Source: Polyangiaceae bacterium (GTDB taxonomy: Bacteria; Myxococcota_A; Polyangia; Polyangiales; Polyangiaceae). From it: a stretch of 64,000 nucleotides of DNA. Location: the NCBI GenBank assembly GCA_013214025.1, contig JABSRN010000164.1, positions 85,472 to 149,471 on the forward strand, written 5' to 3'. Position 1 is the first letter of the stretch. Each line of letters starts with the position of its first letter. The notes under the pieces are model-generated. The model saw only the letters and a list, made by a program, of their open reading frames with translations, had not been told where the DNA came from and ran no database searches. Positions 9,242 through 17,233 of this stretch are shown here, in pieces. A program made the position numbers and the translations under genes.

Positions 9242-9675
9242 CCGCCGAGTTTTGTTTCAGCGCTGAGCTGCGTTTGTGGCACAGCTGAACTCTTCTCATC
9301 ACCGATTTCTAAGGCAAGCTGCTCGTCGACCGGCTCGTCCGTGATCGGTGCCGTCTGAGCTTCCCCAGCCGGCGTGGACTCGTCGGCATCGGCTCGCTGC
9401 AGGCGCCACGGATTCGTCTTGGATCGAGCTACGCGATGGGAACGCAAGCGGGCCTTGTCGGGTCCGCCGGGCCGGTGCTGCAACGCAGACCCCACAACCG
9501 CCATCGCGACTCCCGCGCCCGCGACGACTTTGCTACCGGTGGATTTGAAGCCAGTTCCACCGCAATTGTTGCCGGCACAGCCTCGCGAGTTCAGCCGAAC
9601 CGATCCATTAGCGAGCTCCGGAGTGGGAACCGCACCGGACGCCGCCACGACCCCCGCAGCGCCCACGACCGCCAT
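9238..9675 (-). CDS. Hypothetical protein with two hydrophobic segments, possibly frameshifted at its start
   Basis: The 145-residue frame begins with a hydrophobic run (MAVVGAAGVVAASGAV), then a short stretch containing RGCAGNNCGG, a second hydrophobic run (KVVAGAGVAMAVVGSAL) and a polar acidic tail. Its stop overlaps the tetR stop. No family was recognised. Directly upstream, in a different frame (GTG at 9793), is an acidic sequence (SPRDPAESDSAEPDSAEDER) whose coding look fades where this ORF begins. A single frameshift near 9675-9690 would join them into one tail-anchored-like protein. The ORF is supported mainly by its convergent stop and composition, so it may not be real. Confidence 0.4.
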   Translation of the reverse strand: MAVVGAAGVVAASGAVPTPELANGSVRLNSRGCAGNNCGGTGFKSTGSKVVAGAGVAMAVVGSALQHRPGGPDKARLRSHRVARSKTNPWRLQRADADESTPAGEAQTAPITDEPVDEQLALEIGDEKSSAVPQTQLSAETKLGG

Positions 9676-9906
9676 CGCCTGCCCTGTTTTCTATCGGGTC
9701 GAACACGCGCTCGTCCTCAGCACTATCAGGCTCAGCACTATCAGACTCAGCGGGGTCGCGGGGTGAGAGCAACGCATGAACCTGGGATATCACGTCGCTG
9801 ACGGATCGCTAGAGCCGTGCGGCACAACTAGGGAAGATCCACCGTCGGGCAAAATGATTCCGCCTCTTTCACCGCGATTTGCCAAATGGGCATTACTCTC
9901 TATGCC

Positions 9907-11055
9907 ATGCAGCGACTCCTGCTTAGCTTCTCGGCCGGACTCCTGTTCTCTACCGCCTGCGGCCCGGACGAGTCGCTCCTGCCCGAAGTATTGGGAGAGG
10001 AAAGCTCCGCAGTACCGTTGTTCGACGAAATCAACGCTGTCCAGCTATTCGGGCGCAACCGCCTGACGCCGCCGCGGGCGACCGATCTTGCGTTTCACCC
10101 CACGAGGACGGGAGAGCTGTGGGTTACCTTGCGGCACGACGACGACGGAGTACCTTGTACGTCGAACTCAATCCGTGGCTGTTCGGACACGCCTGGCTCC
10201 ATCGTGCTGTTTGAGGACGCCCGCGCGGCGGTACCCACATTTCAGATCCTTCGCGATCAAAACGCCCAACACTTCATGCGGCGCCCGCCGGCAATCGCCT
10301 TCGGTGACGACGACTACTTCGCGACCTGTGGCGAAGCCCGCACAGCCAATTCAGAAGACGACGACACAGATTTCATCGGGCCGACTTTATGGTCGGCGGC
10401 GAGGGACGTCTTCGCGGTGTCCCCCTCCCCCGGCGGCAACGGTTCGCACCTCGATATGTTGCACGGCACACCCTATTGCATGGGTATGGCTCACCTCGAC
10501 GGGAATCGATACTTTGCGTTTAACGGACAGGCGGGCGCTATCGACTTGTACAATTTCGCGCAGCCCCACGAGCCCGGCGGAATGGATCACAGCGACGGAA
10601 GTTTGCGCCGCTACATGGACGGCGAGTTGCTACGCTCGACCGACATTCCCAGCCATCTCGATTACCACGCAGGTTCGAGCACGCTGTACATCGTCGACAC
10701 AGGGCATTCTCGTATTTTACGGCTGTTTGTCGATAGCGGGCGGCTCGGCGACGCGATCCGTACGCCGGATGGCATCGCGGATGCCCGCTTCGTCGTCACC
10801 GCCGATTGGGACGTGCTGGTGCCGCCCGGCGAGTTGTCGCGTCCCAGCGGCATCGCCCTCGGCTCCGATGTGTTTTACGTAACCGACAACACCTTCGGGC
10901 TCATCTACCAGTACGACTTGAGCGGCCAGCTGCTGGCACAATTCGACACCGGACTCGGTCCCAACGCCCTCGCCGGCATAGCCCTGGGTCCGGACGACAA
11001 GCTGTACTGGGTGGATATGGTCAACGGCGCGGTTTGGCGCGGCGACAGTCCTTAG
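9907..11055 (+). CDS. Beta-propeller lipoprotein (NHL/SMP-30-like)
   Basis: About 382 residues from MQRLLLSFSAGLLFSTAC, a lipoprotein signal peptide. The ATG at 9886 would only add residues in front of it. The body contains repeated propeller-type blades such as DLAFHPTRTGELWVT, LYIVDTGHSRILRL, ALGSDVFYVTDNTFGLIYQ and GIALGPDDKLYWVDMVNG. These resemble NHL or YWTD/SMP-30-like strands. It is probably a surface or periplasmic protein. No catalytic residues can be assigned, and a binding or scaffold role is equally possible. It is flanked by a small uncertain gene and the broken pirin gene, so neighbours give no functional hint. Confidence 0.8.
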   Translation: MQRLLLSFSAGLLFSTACGPDESLLPEVLGEESSAVPLFDEINAVQLFGRNRLTPPRATDLAFHPTRTGELWVTLRHDDDGVPCTSNSIRGCSDTPGSIVLFEDARAAVPTFQILRDQNAQHFMRRPPAIAFGDDDYFATCGEARTANSEDDDTDFIGPTLWSAARDVFAVSPSPGGNGSHLDMLHGTPYCMGMAHLDGNRYFAFNGQAGAIDLYNFAQPHEPGGMDHSDGSLRRYMDGELLRSTDIPSHLDYHAGSSTLYIVDTGHSRILRLFVDSGRLGDAIRTPDGIADARFVVTADWDVLVPPGELSRPSGIALGSDVFYVTDNTFGLIYQYDLSGQLLAQFDTGLGPNALAGIALGPDDKLYWVDMVNGAVWRGDSP

Positions 11056-11084
11056 CAATATCACCGGAGCGTCGCGCATTTCGA

Positions 11085-12120
11085 CTACGGTTCTTCCACC
11101 CGTCCGTCAGCGTGGACAGCAAACCGTCCCCGCTCGCGGCCGTGCACCGGATCGTTCGATGCGAAGGGCCATCCACCGAATTGAGTCTGACGATAATCGC
11201 GCATCGCTTGATCGGGCTGCTCGCGAGTATTCACCACAAATGGCCCGTAGTGAGCCACCAGTTCTTCCAGGGGTCTTCCCTGCAATATCAATACCTCGGT
11301 GGGGGTGTTGCCGGCCTCTACCAATAGCTCCCAATCGGCGACGACAATGGCACCGGCTTGCTCCCTCAGCTCGCGGTCGGCGAGCCGCACACTGTCGCCT
11401 TGATAAAAGTACAGCACCCGCTGCGACGCCACGTTGGCCGGAGGCAAAGTGAGCTGCGCTCCCGGCGCCATACTCAGGGTCCAAGTCTCGATGTCACTCT
11501 CGTCGTGAGCCGCCCACGAGTTGGGCGGTGGTGAAGGGGCCGCGGTGCCACAGTAGCTCCCGGCAACAATCCGCAGTTCGGATACTTTGCCGTTGGCGTC
11601 CTCAACGCTCAGTTGCGGAATCGAGTCACTCCACAGCATGGTGAAGTACGGCTCGTACCATCTTGCCTTTGGCGGGCAAGTTGAGCCATATCTGAAAAAA
11701 CTCTGTTGGGTTGGGAGCATTGCGCTGAAGCAACGGGAACATTTCCGAGTGCACAATTCCACGCCCCGCCGTCATCCACTGAACGTCGCCCTCCCCGAAT
11801 CGCGCCTTGGCGCCCAGCGAATCCGAGTGATCGATCAGTCCTTTGCGAGCCACCGTCACGGTCTCGAATCCACGATGGGGATGCTGCGGGAATCCCGGCA
11901 CTCGCTCGCCGTGGCACATGCGCCAGCCGTCTTAGCCATCGAAGTCCATACCGATGCGCCGCCCACTCAGCGAGGCATCGGGACCCAACTCATCGTTGCC
12001 GGGGGAATAGTCATCGTCGTGGTGGACGCAAAACAAGAACGAATCGAGCGTGAACCACGGGAAACCCAGGGGGCGCAGCTCGCGGACAACGCTGTCGGTC
12101 GTTACTGGCCTGTCAGTCAT
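11085..12120 (-). pseudogene. Pirin-family protein, disrupted by a nonsense codon and a frameshift
   Basis: From the ATG at 12120 (MTDRPVTTDSVVRELRPLG) the frame reads pirin-like to GMDFDG, then meets TAA at 11932-11934. The same frame resumes with [20 protein letters not shown] and continues through [19 protein letters not shown] to LPAKGKMV. Pirin relatives have a Lys at the stop position, so AAA to TAA is a plausible single change. Near 11655 one extra base shifts the frame, and the rest ([15 protein letters not shown] to the stop at 11085) follows in the other frame. Both cupin domains can be rebuilt, including the [10 protein letters not shown] and HSEMFP metal-site motifs. Pirins are Fe-binding cupins, some with quercetinase activity. 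Two lesions make a functional product unlikely unless one is a sequencing error. Confidence 0.85.
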
Positions 12121-12266
12121 AGGAGAAACTTCTATCGCCGGGGGCTGGGTCCCGGGCGATTTGGCAGCTCTCGTAGTGTAGTCACAACAGATTTGCCCCG
12201 CACTCGGACACTGGGGCTCCGATCGGGGTGCGCGTTCGCGAAACCCCTTCAGCTGTAGGCTCACGA

Positions 12267-12295
12267 GAGGCGCGCGCCTCACAACTAAGTTGTGA
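12267..12295. promoter_or_regulatory. Two abutting perfect palindromes upstream of pirin
   Basis: GAGGCGCGCGCCTC (12267-12280) is a perfect 14-bp palindrome. It overlaps TCACAACTAAGTTGTGA (12279-12295), a perfect 17-bp palindrome with a single central base. A further TCACAAC half-site begins at 12182. The pair sits in the 330-base gap (12121-12452) between the pirin start and the next plus-strand gene. Pirin genes are often controlled by small redox- or quinone-sensing repressors, so an operator is plausible. No such regulator gene is in the gap. Nothing else is seen there. Confidence 0.5.
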
Positions 12296-12452
12296 CGCCA
12301 AGTTCACGAACCGCCGCCACAGCAATTTCTCCCACCGCTGCAAAGCTACGCGACCACGGACCTGCACGGACCCGCTGGTCCCAATTCAGACCGGATTGGG
12401 ATTCTCCCAACCCGGTCGCCAAAAGCTCTCCAGCACCTAGCGGAAGCGCCCA

Positions 12453-12929
12453 ATGGATGTGACTCTTGGACACCTCTACCCGATGTCCGAAATGAACCAC
12501 GACGCCGCGTGCCCCCAAGCACACCCGGATTCCAATCCCCCCCCCACCCTGATGGCGGTACCCGACGTGGGCACGTCCCACTCGTCGATGCCTGTATCCG
12601 CGCCGTCGTACACCCGCCTAATCGAAGCGGAACGGCGATTCGCCGACCAGCCAATTGTGCCGAGCCAGCGTTCTGAGGACGATCCTAACGCTTGGCGCGA
12701 CCGCATCACCGAACCGGACTTGATCGCACCCACGCGACCGTCGGGTATCGAGCACCTAGAGAACCTCGGTGATGCCTTCTCTGATTCCCACGTCACAGCG
12801 GCCGGGGGGCACAGCATCGTAAACTTTGAGCAACCTGCAATCGCCCCGCCAGCTGTCGAAGCCGCCAAACGAACAGGTTACGCTCGTCGAGCCCTCGGCG
12901 CGCTCAGTTCCTGGTTCGACGTCAAGTAG
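12453..12929 (+). CDS. Hypothetical protein, paralogous to the product at 14610-15233
   Basis: 158 residues with the high third-position GC of real genes here. No known family was recognised. The N-terminal two thirds are polar and probably disordered. The C-terminal part reads HSIVNFEQPAIAPP, then AKRTGYARRALGAL and SSWF. These match FSAIDFETPRPSQ and AKKGATRRALQGH in the protein at 14610, in the same order, so the two look like diverged paralogues. This copy lacks the membrane helix that ends the other. Weaker shared residues (SYTRLIEAERR versus SYTRIVPGKRQ) occur near the N-terminus. Function is unknown. Confidence 0.55.
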   Translation: MDVTLGHLYPMSEMNHDAACPQAHPDSNPPPTLMAVPDVGTSHSSMPVSAPSYTRLIEAERRFADQPIVPSQRSEDDPNAWRDRITEPDLIAPTRPSGIEHLENLGDAFSDSHVTAAGGHSIVNFEQPAIAPPAVEAAKRTGYARRALGALSSWFDVK

Positions 12930-12978
12930 CCGCCTCAACGACGGCTCACGGTCGCTCTGTCGCCCCGCGTTGAATCTC

Positions 12979-13012
12979 GTGCCGACTAGAACAGAGTGCC
13001 GACTAGAACAGA
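12979..13012. repeat. Tandem duplication of 17 bases
   Basis: GTGCCGACTAGAACAGA is present twice head to tail (12979-12995 and 12996-13012), in the short gap after the hypothetical gene at 12453. It looks like a recent slippage or duplication event. No function is evident. Confidence 0.7.
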
Positions 13013-13056
13013 GTGTCCCCGCAGAGCACTTCCGGATGGTCCGGCGATAGACCGTC

Positions 13057-13647
13057 TCAGGGATCGATGCAGCCCATGTCGAGAGCGACAAGACCCATTA
13101 GTGAGACATTGGCGGTGTCGGGCAGCGCCCCGAATAATCCGTTTGGCATACAGCAGCCGGGTAAATTCGACACCTTCACGGGAGCGTCAGAGCCCATGGC
13201 AACCGTTACGTCGGGACAGTCTAAATCTTGACCCCCTGTTCGTCGCGGCATGCACGACTGTCCGAAGCTCACCCCGAAGAGTCCAAAAAATTGCGTATCG
13301 TAACCGCACTCCCCCTCCGGTGCGCAACAGCCTTCGATCGGAAGGCCCTGGGGTGAACTCTCGCAAGCCTCCGCGCGACATTGCGCATCGACGACCGGCG
13401 GCGGCTCTGGGTCGGGGACAGGCCCCCGCACAGCGGCACCCGCGCCGTCAGATACGGCAGGGCTACCGCCCGCCCCCGCGCCACCTGGATCGCCGGTGTT
13501 CGGTATCCGCAAATCGGTAGCTGCAACGGCAACAGCCATGGGCCCCGCATCGGCTCTCTCGTCCGCGAAAATCAAAGAACGCGAGCCACTGCCGCTGAAC
13601 AAGAATTCCTTCGAATAGACGAGCGTAACTGCGATGGGTTGTATCAT
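13057..13647 (-). CDS. Cys-rich lipoprotein-like protein lacking a signal peptide
   Basis: 196 residues in the track frame. The C-terminal half is a genuine-looking Cys-rich domain: CESSPQGLPIEGCCAPEGEC, FGVSFGQSCMPRRTG, LPGCCMPNGLFGALPD and ALDMGC, preceded by a Gly/Ala/Pro linker (GDPGGAGAGGSPAVSDG). Such linkers normally follow a lipoprotein signal peptide, but the N-terminus here (MIQPIAVTLVYSKEFLFSG) is instead the out-of-frame reading of the MerR gene that overlaps it at 13463-13647. The true 5' end therefore seems to have been lost in a deletion that joined the two genes. It is probably a pseudogene or unexpressed; the Cys-rich module is related in style to others in this window. Confidence 0.6.
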   Translation of the reverse strand: MIQPIAVTLVYSKEFLFSGSGSRSLIFADERADAGPMAVAVAATDLRIPNTGDPGGAGAGGSPAVSDGAGAAVRGPVPDPEPPPVVDAQCRAEACESSPQGLPIEGCCAPEGECGYDTQFFGLFGVSFGQSCMPRRTGGQDLDCPDVTVAMGSDAPVKVSNLPGCCMPNGLFGALPDTANVSLMGLVALDMGCIDP

Positions 13648-14302
13648 ATGGCCCGCGATGAACGAGCGTCAGACATCGAACCTCCACCAAGCTATGAACG
13701 TCGATGCCACCCGCTGGTTTCTCTTTTTTTACCGGGAAGAATGACTCAAAATCTGCGCCCTCCTGCTTGTACTCGCTATCGTAAATTGAGTTATCGGGCT
13801 TTCCGGCGATGCCGAAACCGTAGGCTCGTCCCCGTTTCTTGAAGCGGAGCTCGCAGTCGGCATGTTCGCCCAGACCGCGAATCCCAGCGACCAATTGCGC
13901 TGCTATAAACTTGTCTTCGATGTTGTATTGAGAGTTCTGCATGATCGATCTGGCTTCCTTTTCTAAGGTGATGGTTCGCTCGAGGGCGTTGGAGATGTCC
14001 CGGTAGCGATTCAATTTGGCGCGAATTGACCATCGGTGACGCTCGAGAAACTCCAGAGCGCCACCGTCGTCACCGCAATCCTCAAGGATCTGCCGGATGT
14101 CCTCCAATGAGAACTCCCGTTGCTTGAGCGCGGTGATGAGCCGCGCACGATCCAGAGCGGCCTTATCGTAGGACCGGTATCCTGACGCCGAATCCACCTG
14201 GGACGGCATCAGTAACCCTTTGTCGTGATAGTGCCGAAGAGTCTTGACGGTGAGGGCCGTCAAAGTCGAAAATTCTCCTATACTGAACATGGGCGGTTCC
14301 AA
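13463..14302 (-). CDS. MerR-family regulator with truncated GyrI-like effector domain
   Basis: The N-terminal MerR helix-turn-helix is intact: FSIGEFSTLTALTVKTLRHY, then SGYRSYDKAALDRARLI. A dimerisation helix and the first part of a GyrI/AraC-type effector domain follow (VEVRCLTLVHRGPYD, SYARLFEGI). After about residue 230 the family resemblance stops. The last 50 or so residues are a frame-shifted reading of the neighbouring lipoprotein gene, ending in Arg/Cys-rich nonsense. The effector domain therefore lacks its C-terminal half. A BmrR/SoxR-like drug- or metabolite-sensing activator is the likely ancestor. DNA binding may persist, but ligand response probably does not. A MerR-type operator lies upstream. 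Confidence 0.75.
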   Translation of the reverse strand: MEPPMFSIGEFSTLTALTVKTLRHYHDKGLLMPSQVDSASGYRSYDKAALDRARLITALKQREFSLEDIRQILEDCGDDGGALEFLERHRWSIRAKLNRYRDISNALERTITLEKEARSIMQNSQYNIEDKFIAAQLVAGIRGLGEHADCELRFKKRGRAYGFGIAGKPDNSIYDSEYKQEGADFESFFPVKKEKPAGGIDVHSLVEVRCLTLVHRGPYDTTHRSYARLFEGILVQRQWLAFFDFRGRESRCGAHGCCRCSYRFADTEHRRSRWRGGGR

Positions 14303-14370
14303 CTCACTCGACCATTGGTTCCGAGCCCGCCAAAGCGGCGATCCCTACGGAACAGGCAAGAGGCTCAGCC

Positions 14371-14402
14371 CTCCCCCAGGGTCCGCCAGGGGGAGAGTCA
14401 AG
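14371..14402 (-). promoter_or_regulatory. Candidate MerR-type promoter/operator
   Basis: On the minus strand TTGACT (14402-14397) is followed directly by a dyad, CTCCCCC (14396-14390) and GGGGGAG (14378-14372), separated by 11 bases. A -35 box abutting a CTCCC/GGGAG dyad is the usual form of MerR-family promoters, where the regulator twists an over-long spacer. It lies 70-100 bases upstream of the MerR gene at 14302, so autoregulation is likely. No clear -10 box was seen. The rest of the 307-base gap (14303-14609) shows nothing else. Confidence 0.55.
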
Positions 14403-14609
14403 AACTAGGCTCCCACCACGCGACAGGCGTCCCCAATTGGCGGTGTTGACAATGGACGACATCCGGGTGCACCGCCCCGCGACGACTGCAGAGGGCATGC
14501 GACACAAGCCGATGCGGATGCGAGAATCTTCCCGCGATCGACTCGCGATCCGCCGAAGGCTGTAGCGCGACCGTCTCTTCGGTGTGACGCTAAGAACATC
14601 GAGTCCCCT

Positions 14610-15233
14610 ATGAGCCCAAGCCCCCTACTCCGTCCCGACACTCACCGTCCCGACGCCCTGCGCCTGGCAGACGCTCAGCCCCGGGGCGACCTTAGCCATC
14701 CACCGAAGTACAGCTACACCCGCATCGTGCCAGGCAAACGGCAAGTCCCCGAATCCGACGAGCTGCCCGAAACTGTCCGCGACCGGCAACATCGCTGGGG
14801 CGGTTGGACATCTGATGTCGCTCCAGAAGACAATGGCACGGACGACCCTAAGACAGACCACGCCGAGACAGACCACGCTGAGACAAACCACCTTCATGTG
14901 ATGCACACTGACCACGCAGCTCTCCCCGACGCTCCCGAAGATCGAGAAACCGTCATCAGCCATCCGGATTATTCCGAACTGGACGAGGACGCCGAGTTTG
15001 GGCGGTCCAACACTGATGTCGCTCACTTCTCGGCAATAGACTTCGAAACACCGCGGCCCAGCCAGGTGACTCTGGTAAACCTAGCGAAGAAGGGCGCGAC
15101 GCGCCGAGCGCTCCAAGGACACGGCTACCGCCCGGACGATGCCAACGCCCTCACCCTGGGATTTCTGTTGCGTTGGTTCGCCGCCGGACTCAGTCTCGCG
15201 ATAGTCATCCAGGCGATCATTCGCTGGCTGTGA
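14610..15233 (+). CDS. Hypothetical tail-anchored membrane protein
   Basis: 207 residues. The first 175 are polar, acidic and probably disordered. They include a short tandem repeat, TDHAETDHAETNH, encoded by a 15-base repeat near 14860-14890. The C-terminus is a single hydrophobic helix (GFLLRWFAAGLSLAIVIQAI) ending two residues before the stop, so the protein should be tail-anchored with its bulk in the cytoplasm. The stretch FSAIDFETP...AKKGATRRAL matches the end of the protein at 12453. I recognise no family. High third-position GC supports coding. The start ATG follows the MerR promoter region divergently. Confidence 0.65.
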   Translation: MSPSPLLRPDTHRPDALRLADAQPRGDLSHPPKYSYTRIVPGKRQVPESDELPETVRDRQHRWGGWTSDVAPEDNGTDDPKTDHAETDHAETNHLHVMHTDHAALPDAPEDRETVISHPDYSELDEDAEFGRSNTDVAHFSAIDFETPRPSQVTLVNLAKKGATRRALQGHGYRPDDANALTLGFLLRWFAAGLSLAIVIQAIIRWL

Positions 15234-15831
15234 ATCAACCGCTGGCTGTAAGGCCGCGTGCAACCGGTGAGGACTGGCCCCGTCTAAGACGACTCGTTAG
15301 AGTGTAGTCAGGGGTAGGCGGCGCACGATAAATCCTCCGTCATCCAACTGGATCGGGAGACAACACTGGCAACACCCGCCCGGCTCCTCGCTCGTCGAGA
15401 TAGATCAGCCACTGTCGACCAGAACCGAAACCGATCGATTGCCGTCCCTCACGTCCTCGTGGATCGCGAATCATCCAAAGGGCTCGTTCCTTCACGCCGC
15501 ACAATCATCGCAGTCCCTCAGCAACACGCTACGACTGAAAAGACTAGGCGACTTGGTTCATGTGTCATCGTTTTTGATCAGCCACTGACACAATGGGCTC
15601 GATGATCATAAACCGGCACGCTGGATCTCGGTCTGACAGCACGCCTCTATTTTCGAGACACCGATGTGCGCCGCTGCTCTGCGGGTGATCAGGAATCATC
15701 CAGGCGGATCCATCATTGGCCACCGCCGCACTCCAGCGGTCATTCGCCCCAGATACTGCTCGGAGCGGCTTCCGCGAGCTCACTCGATAAAGTTCCTTTC
15801 CCAACGCAGCCAGTGATCAGAGACTACGCCG
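15234..15831. other. Gene-free stretch with degenerate coding-like repeats
   Basis: About 600 bases without a convincing gene. On the minus strand 15340-15495 (GTG start) encodes a 51-residue peptide containing ALWMIRDPRG and GRQWLIYLDE. A second, decayed copy lies at 15565-15804, with SAWMIPDHPQ and an out-of-frame QWLI. Both copies share the words GATCAGCCACTG (15403-15414 and 15576-15587) and GAATCATCCA (15468-15477 and 15693-15702), in the same order. They look like two remnants of one short repeated coding module. I do not recognise it. Confidence 0.4.
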
Positions 15832-16818
15832 ATGACCGACTCTCCCAGAATCGTTGTAGTGGACGGCTACACCCTGAGTCCCGGCCCCAGCGCCCGCGGG
15901 GATGTAGCTTGGGGAGAGCTCGCAGCGCTGGGAACGCTAGAGCTCCATGAGCGTTCGGGCGAACTACGAGTTGAAAGAGCAGCAGGCGCAAGCATCGTGC
16001 TCACCAACAAGGAAGTCTTTGACTCTGAAACCATCCGAAAACTCCCCGCGCTCCGGTACATCGGTGTGCTAGCCACCGGCGTCGATGTGGTGGATCTAGA
16101 CGCCGCCCGAGCCCAGGGCATTACGGTGACCAACATTCCCGCTTACAGCACGCCATCGGTAGCGCAACATGTGTTCGCCTTACTGCTAGAGATTGTGAGC
16201 CACACCAGTTTGCACACGGGCGCTGTGATGAAAGGCGAGTGGCAAGTGTCAGATGACTTCATGTTCACTCGCGCCACGCTGCGAGAACTCGCAGGAAAGA
16301 ACTTCGGCATCGTCGGGCTCGGATCCATCGGAAGCGCTGTCGCACGAATCGCCGCCGCCTTTGGCATGAACGTGCTCGCGGCGGAATCGCCGAGCGGTCG
16401 GCGTCCGGCCATTGCCGGAGTCAGCGTGAAGTTCTTGCCACTAGATGAGCTATTCGTTGAGGCCGACATCGTCAGTCTGCACTGTCCGCTGAATCTCCAG
16501 ACAGAAGGGCTCGTCAATGCCACTCGTCTGGCGTCCATGAGATCCGATGCCGTCTTGCTCAACACCGGCCGAGGCCCACTGATCGACGAGCGGGCGCTGC
16601 GAGAATCTCTTGACGCAGGGCACCTCGCAGGAGCGGGGCTCGACGTATTGAGTCAAGAAGCACCTCCGGCTGACCACCCTCTGCTGGGCGCTCCACGTTG
16701 CCACATCACTCCCCACTTGGCATGGGCGACGTGGGAAGCCCGGCAGCGGCTGATGGCCATCGCCACTTCCAACGTCCGCCAATACTTGCTCGGCTCGTCG
16801 CAGAACGTCGTCACCTGA
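15832..16818 (+). CDS. D-2-hydroxyacid dehydrogenase (glycerate dehydrogenase-like)
   Basis: 328 residues, the usual length of the family. The NAD-binding fold has VGLGSIGSAVARIAAAFGM (GxGxxG) in the middle. The catalytic triad of the family can be placed at the Arg of NTGRGPLID, the Glu of LSQEAPP and the His of ITPHLAWAT. The ITPHLAWAT form is typical of glycerate/hydroxypyruvate reductase-type members. The expected reaction is NAD(P)H-dependent interconversion of a 2-ketoacid and a D-2-hydroxyacid in the cytoplasm. It stands alone, with long non-coding stretches on both sides, so the substrate cannot be inferred from context. Confidence 0.9.
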   Translation: MTDSPRIVVVDGYTLSPGPSARGDVAWGELAALGTLELHERSGELRVERAAGASIVLTNKEVFDSETIRKLPALRYIGVLATGVDVVDLDAARAQGITVTNIPAYSTPSVAQHVFALLLEIVSHTSLHTGAVMKGEWQVSDDFMFTRATLRELAGKNFGIVGLGSIGSAVARIAAAFGMNVLAAESPSGRRPAIAGVSVKFLPLDELFVEADIVSLHCPLNLQTEGLVNATRLASMRSDAVLLNTGRGPLIDERALRESLDAGHLAGAGLDVLSQEAPPADHPLLGAPRCHITPHLAWATWEARQRLMAIATSNVRQYLLGSSQNVVT

Positions 16819-17233
16819 GCGGTGCGCAGACAGCTGACCCAGACAGCGAGACCGCGAGAACTTTTGACCGTGCGTTCCGAATCGCTTGCTTCGTGTTGAC
16901 GACGGACCGACAGAAAAGTTGTCTCTGAGCCAGGCAGCCAGAGGGTTTGCCGGGAAACCCTGCTCGCTGGCAGAGTTATTAAGACTTCGGGCGGTAATAT
17001 TTCGACTTTGGAATAGCGGGCTCAGGTTTCGTGGAACGACCCATCCGACGCTCGAATATTTCGTCCCGGAAACCCAAGCACTGGAATTTGCCGGTGCGGA
17101 AACCGGGGGATACGTCAGCGAAACATTCGGCAACAATCTAAACTCCGGACCCCCGCTTAGTGCCTGAAATGTTTCCAGTTTTTCGGGGTCTGGGAAAACG
17201 GGTTGAAACCGACAGCACCGTATTAGTGAAGGC
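16819..17233. other. Intergenic region with a long stem-loop
   Basis: The 415 bases before the NarK-type gene hold no ORF of note. A 41-base stem-loop at 16930-16970 has an inner stem AGGGTTT/AAACCCT (16942-16948, 16955-16961) and partly paired outer arms (CCAG/CTGG). It lies about 110 bases after the dehydrogenase stop and 260 before the transporter start. It could be a terminator without a T-tract or part of a 5' leader. Confidence 0.4.

Noticed and set aside
14855..14895. Short 15-base repeats resembling a CRISPR-like array
   Set aside because: They are in-frame codons for TDHAE inside a protein gene, with no spacers.
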